5,788 nt of DNA from Thermodesulfatator sp. (GTDB lineage: Bacteria > Desulfobacterota > Dissulfuribacteria > Dissulfuribacterales > QOAL01). Shown here one piece after another: positions 5,744 through 5,788 of the stretch. The DNA lies in NCBI GenBank assembly GCA_003978135.1, contig QOAL01000155.1:1-5788 (forward strand). The letters run 5' to 3'. Made by a program: the position numbers and the translations under genes. Numbering within the stretch: position 1 is the first letter of the stretch; each line of letters begins with the position of its first letter. The notes below the pieces were generated by a model, which saw only the letters and a program-made list of their open reading frames with translations, was not told the DNA's origin and made no database searches.

Positions 5744-5788
5744 ATGATTAAAAAATCCAGGAGCTCTTACCCATACCATCTATGCATG
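5744..5788 (+). CDS. Start of a rightward gene, possibly a Y1/RAYT (IS200-like) transposase (15 codons visible)
   Basis: A strong Shine-Dalgarno, AAGGAG (5731-5736), lies 7 nt before ATG 5744, and 15 codons run open to the window edge: MIKKSRSSYPYHLCM. The S-Y-P-Y-H segment after a short basic stretch resembles the opening of IS200-like Y1 transposases of the REP-associated (RAYT) branch, where a YPYH or YHV strand precedes the conserved N-rich turn. That match rests on a handful of residues remembered from the family, so the function is tentative; the existence of a gene start is better supported than its identity. The gene is divergent from the polysaccharide operon and 133 nt downstream of the inverted-repeat element. 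A TAAAAT (5709-5714) could act as a nearer -10 than the one within the element. Confidence 0.45.
   Translation, partial: MIKKSRSSYPYHLCM

Overview
The window is bacterial. It looks like part of an exopolysaccharide or capsule biosynthesis locus, followed on the right by an AT-rich intergenic stretch that holds a small inverted-repeat element and the start of a probable transposase gene. The gene mix is an O2-independent radical SAM enzyme inside a polysaccharide operon, a WbaP-type initiating transferase, WecG and a carbamoyltransferase. With moderate GC, this fits an anaerobic or microaerophilic Gram-negative such as a member of the Desulfobacterota. That placement is an inference from gene content, because the window has no phylogenetic marker.

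The left 5.1 kb is one leftward (minus-strand) operon. In transcription order it encodes: a polyprenyl-phosphate sugar-1-phosphate transferase (5133-3691); a B12-binding-type radical SAM enzyme (3625-2162); a WecG/TagA/CpsF glycosyltransferase (about 2130-1294); a membrane-anchored GT2 glycosyltransferase (1304-132); and the first 39 codons of a carbamoyltransferase of the NodU/CmcH type (119 to beyond the left edge). Gaps are 65 nt, about 31 nt (or an overlap, depending on the WecG start), an 11-nt overlap, and 12 nt. This spacing supports a single transcript. A working model is that the first enzyme loads a sugar phosphate on undecaprenyl phosphate at the membrane, WecG and GT2 extend the chain, and the radical SAM enzyme and carbamoyltransferase decorate or alter the sugars.

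Between 5134 and 5743 there is no convincing gene. The half next to the operon carries a 7-bp inverted repeat with a 13-nt spacer, overlapping a weak leftward promoter candidate, and a palindrome wedged between the Shine-Dalgarno and the start codon of the first gene. The other half carries a 147-bp element (5464-5610) with 28-bp near-perfect terminal inverted repeats (26 of 28 matching), a possible 5-bp target duplication, and an internal perfect extended -10 promoter pointing right.

At the right edge a plus-strand gene with a strong Shine-Dalgarno begins at 5744. Only 15 codons are visible. The start resembles the N terminus of Y1/RAYT-type (IS200-like) transposases, which would make the adjacent inverted-repeat element a candidate for a REP-like or MITE-like partner.
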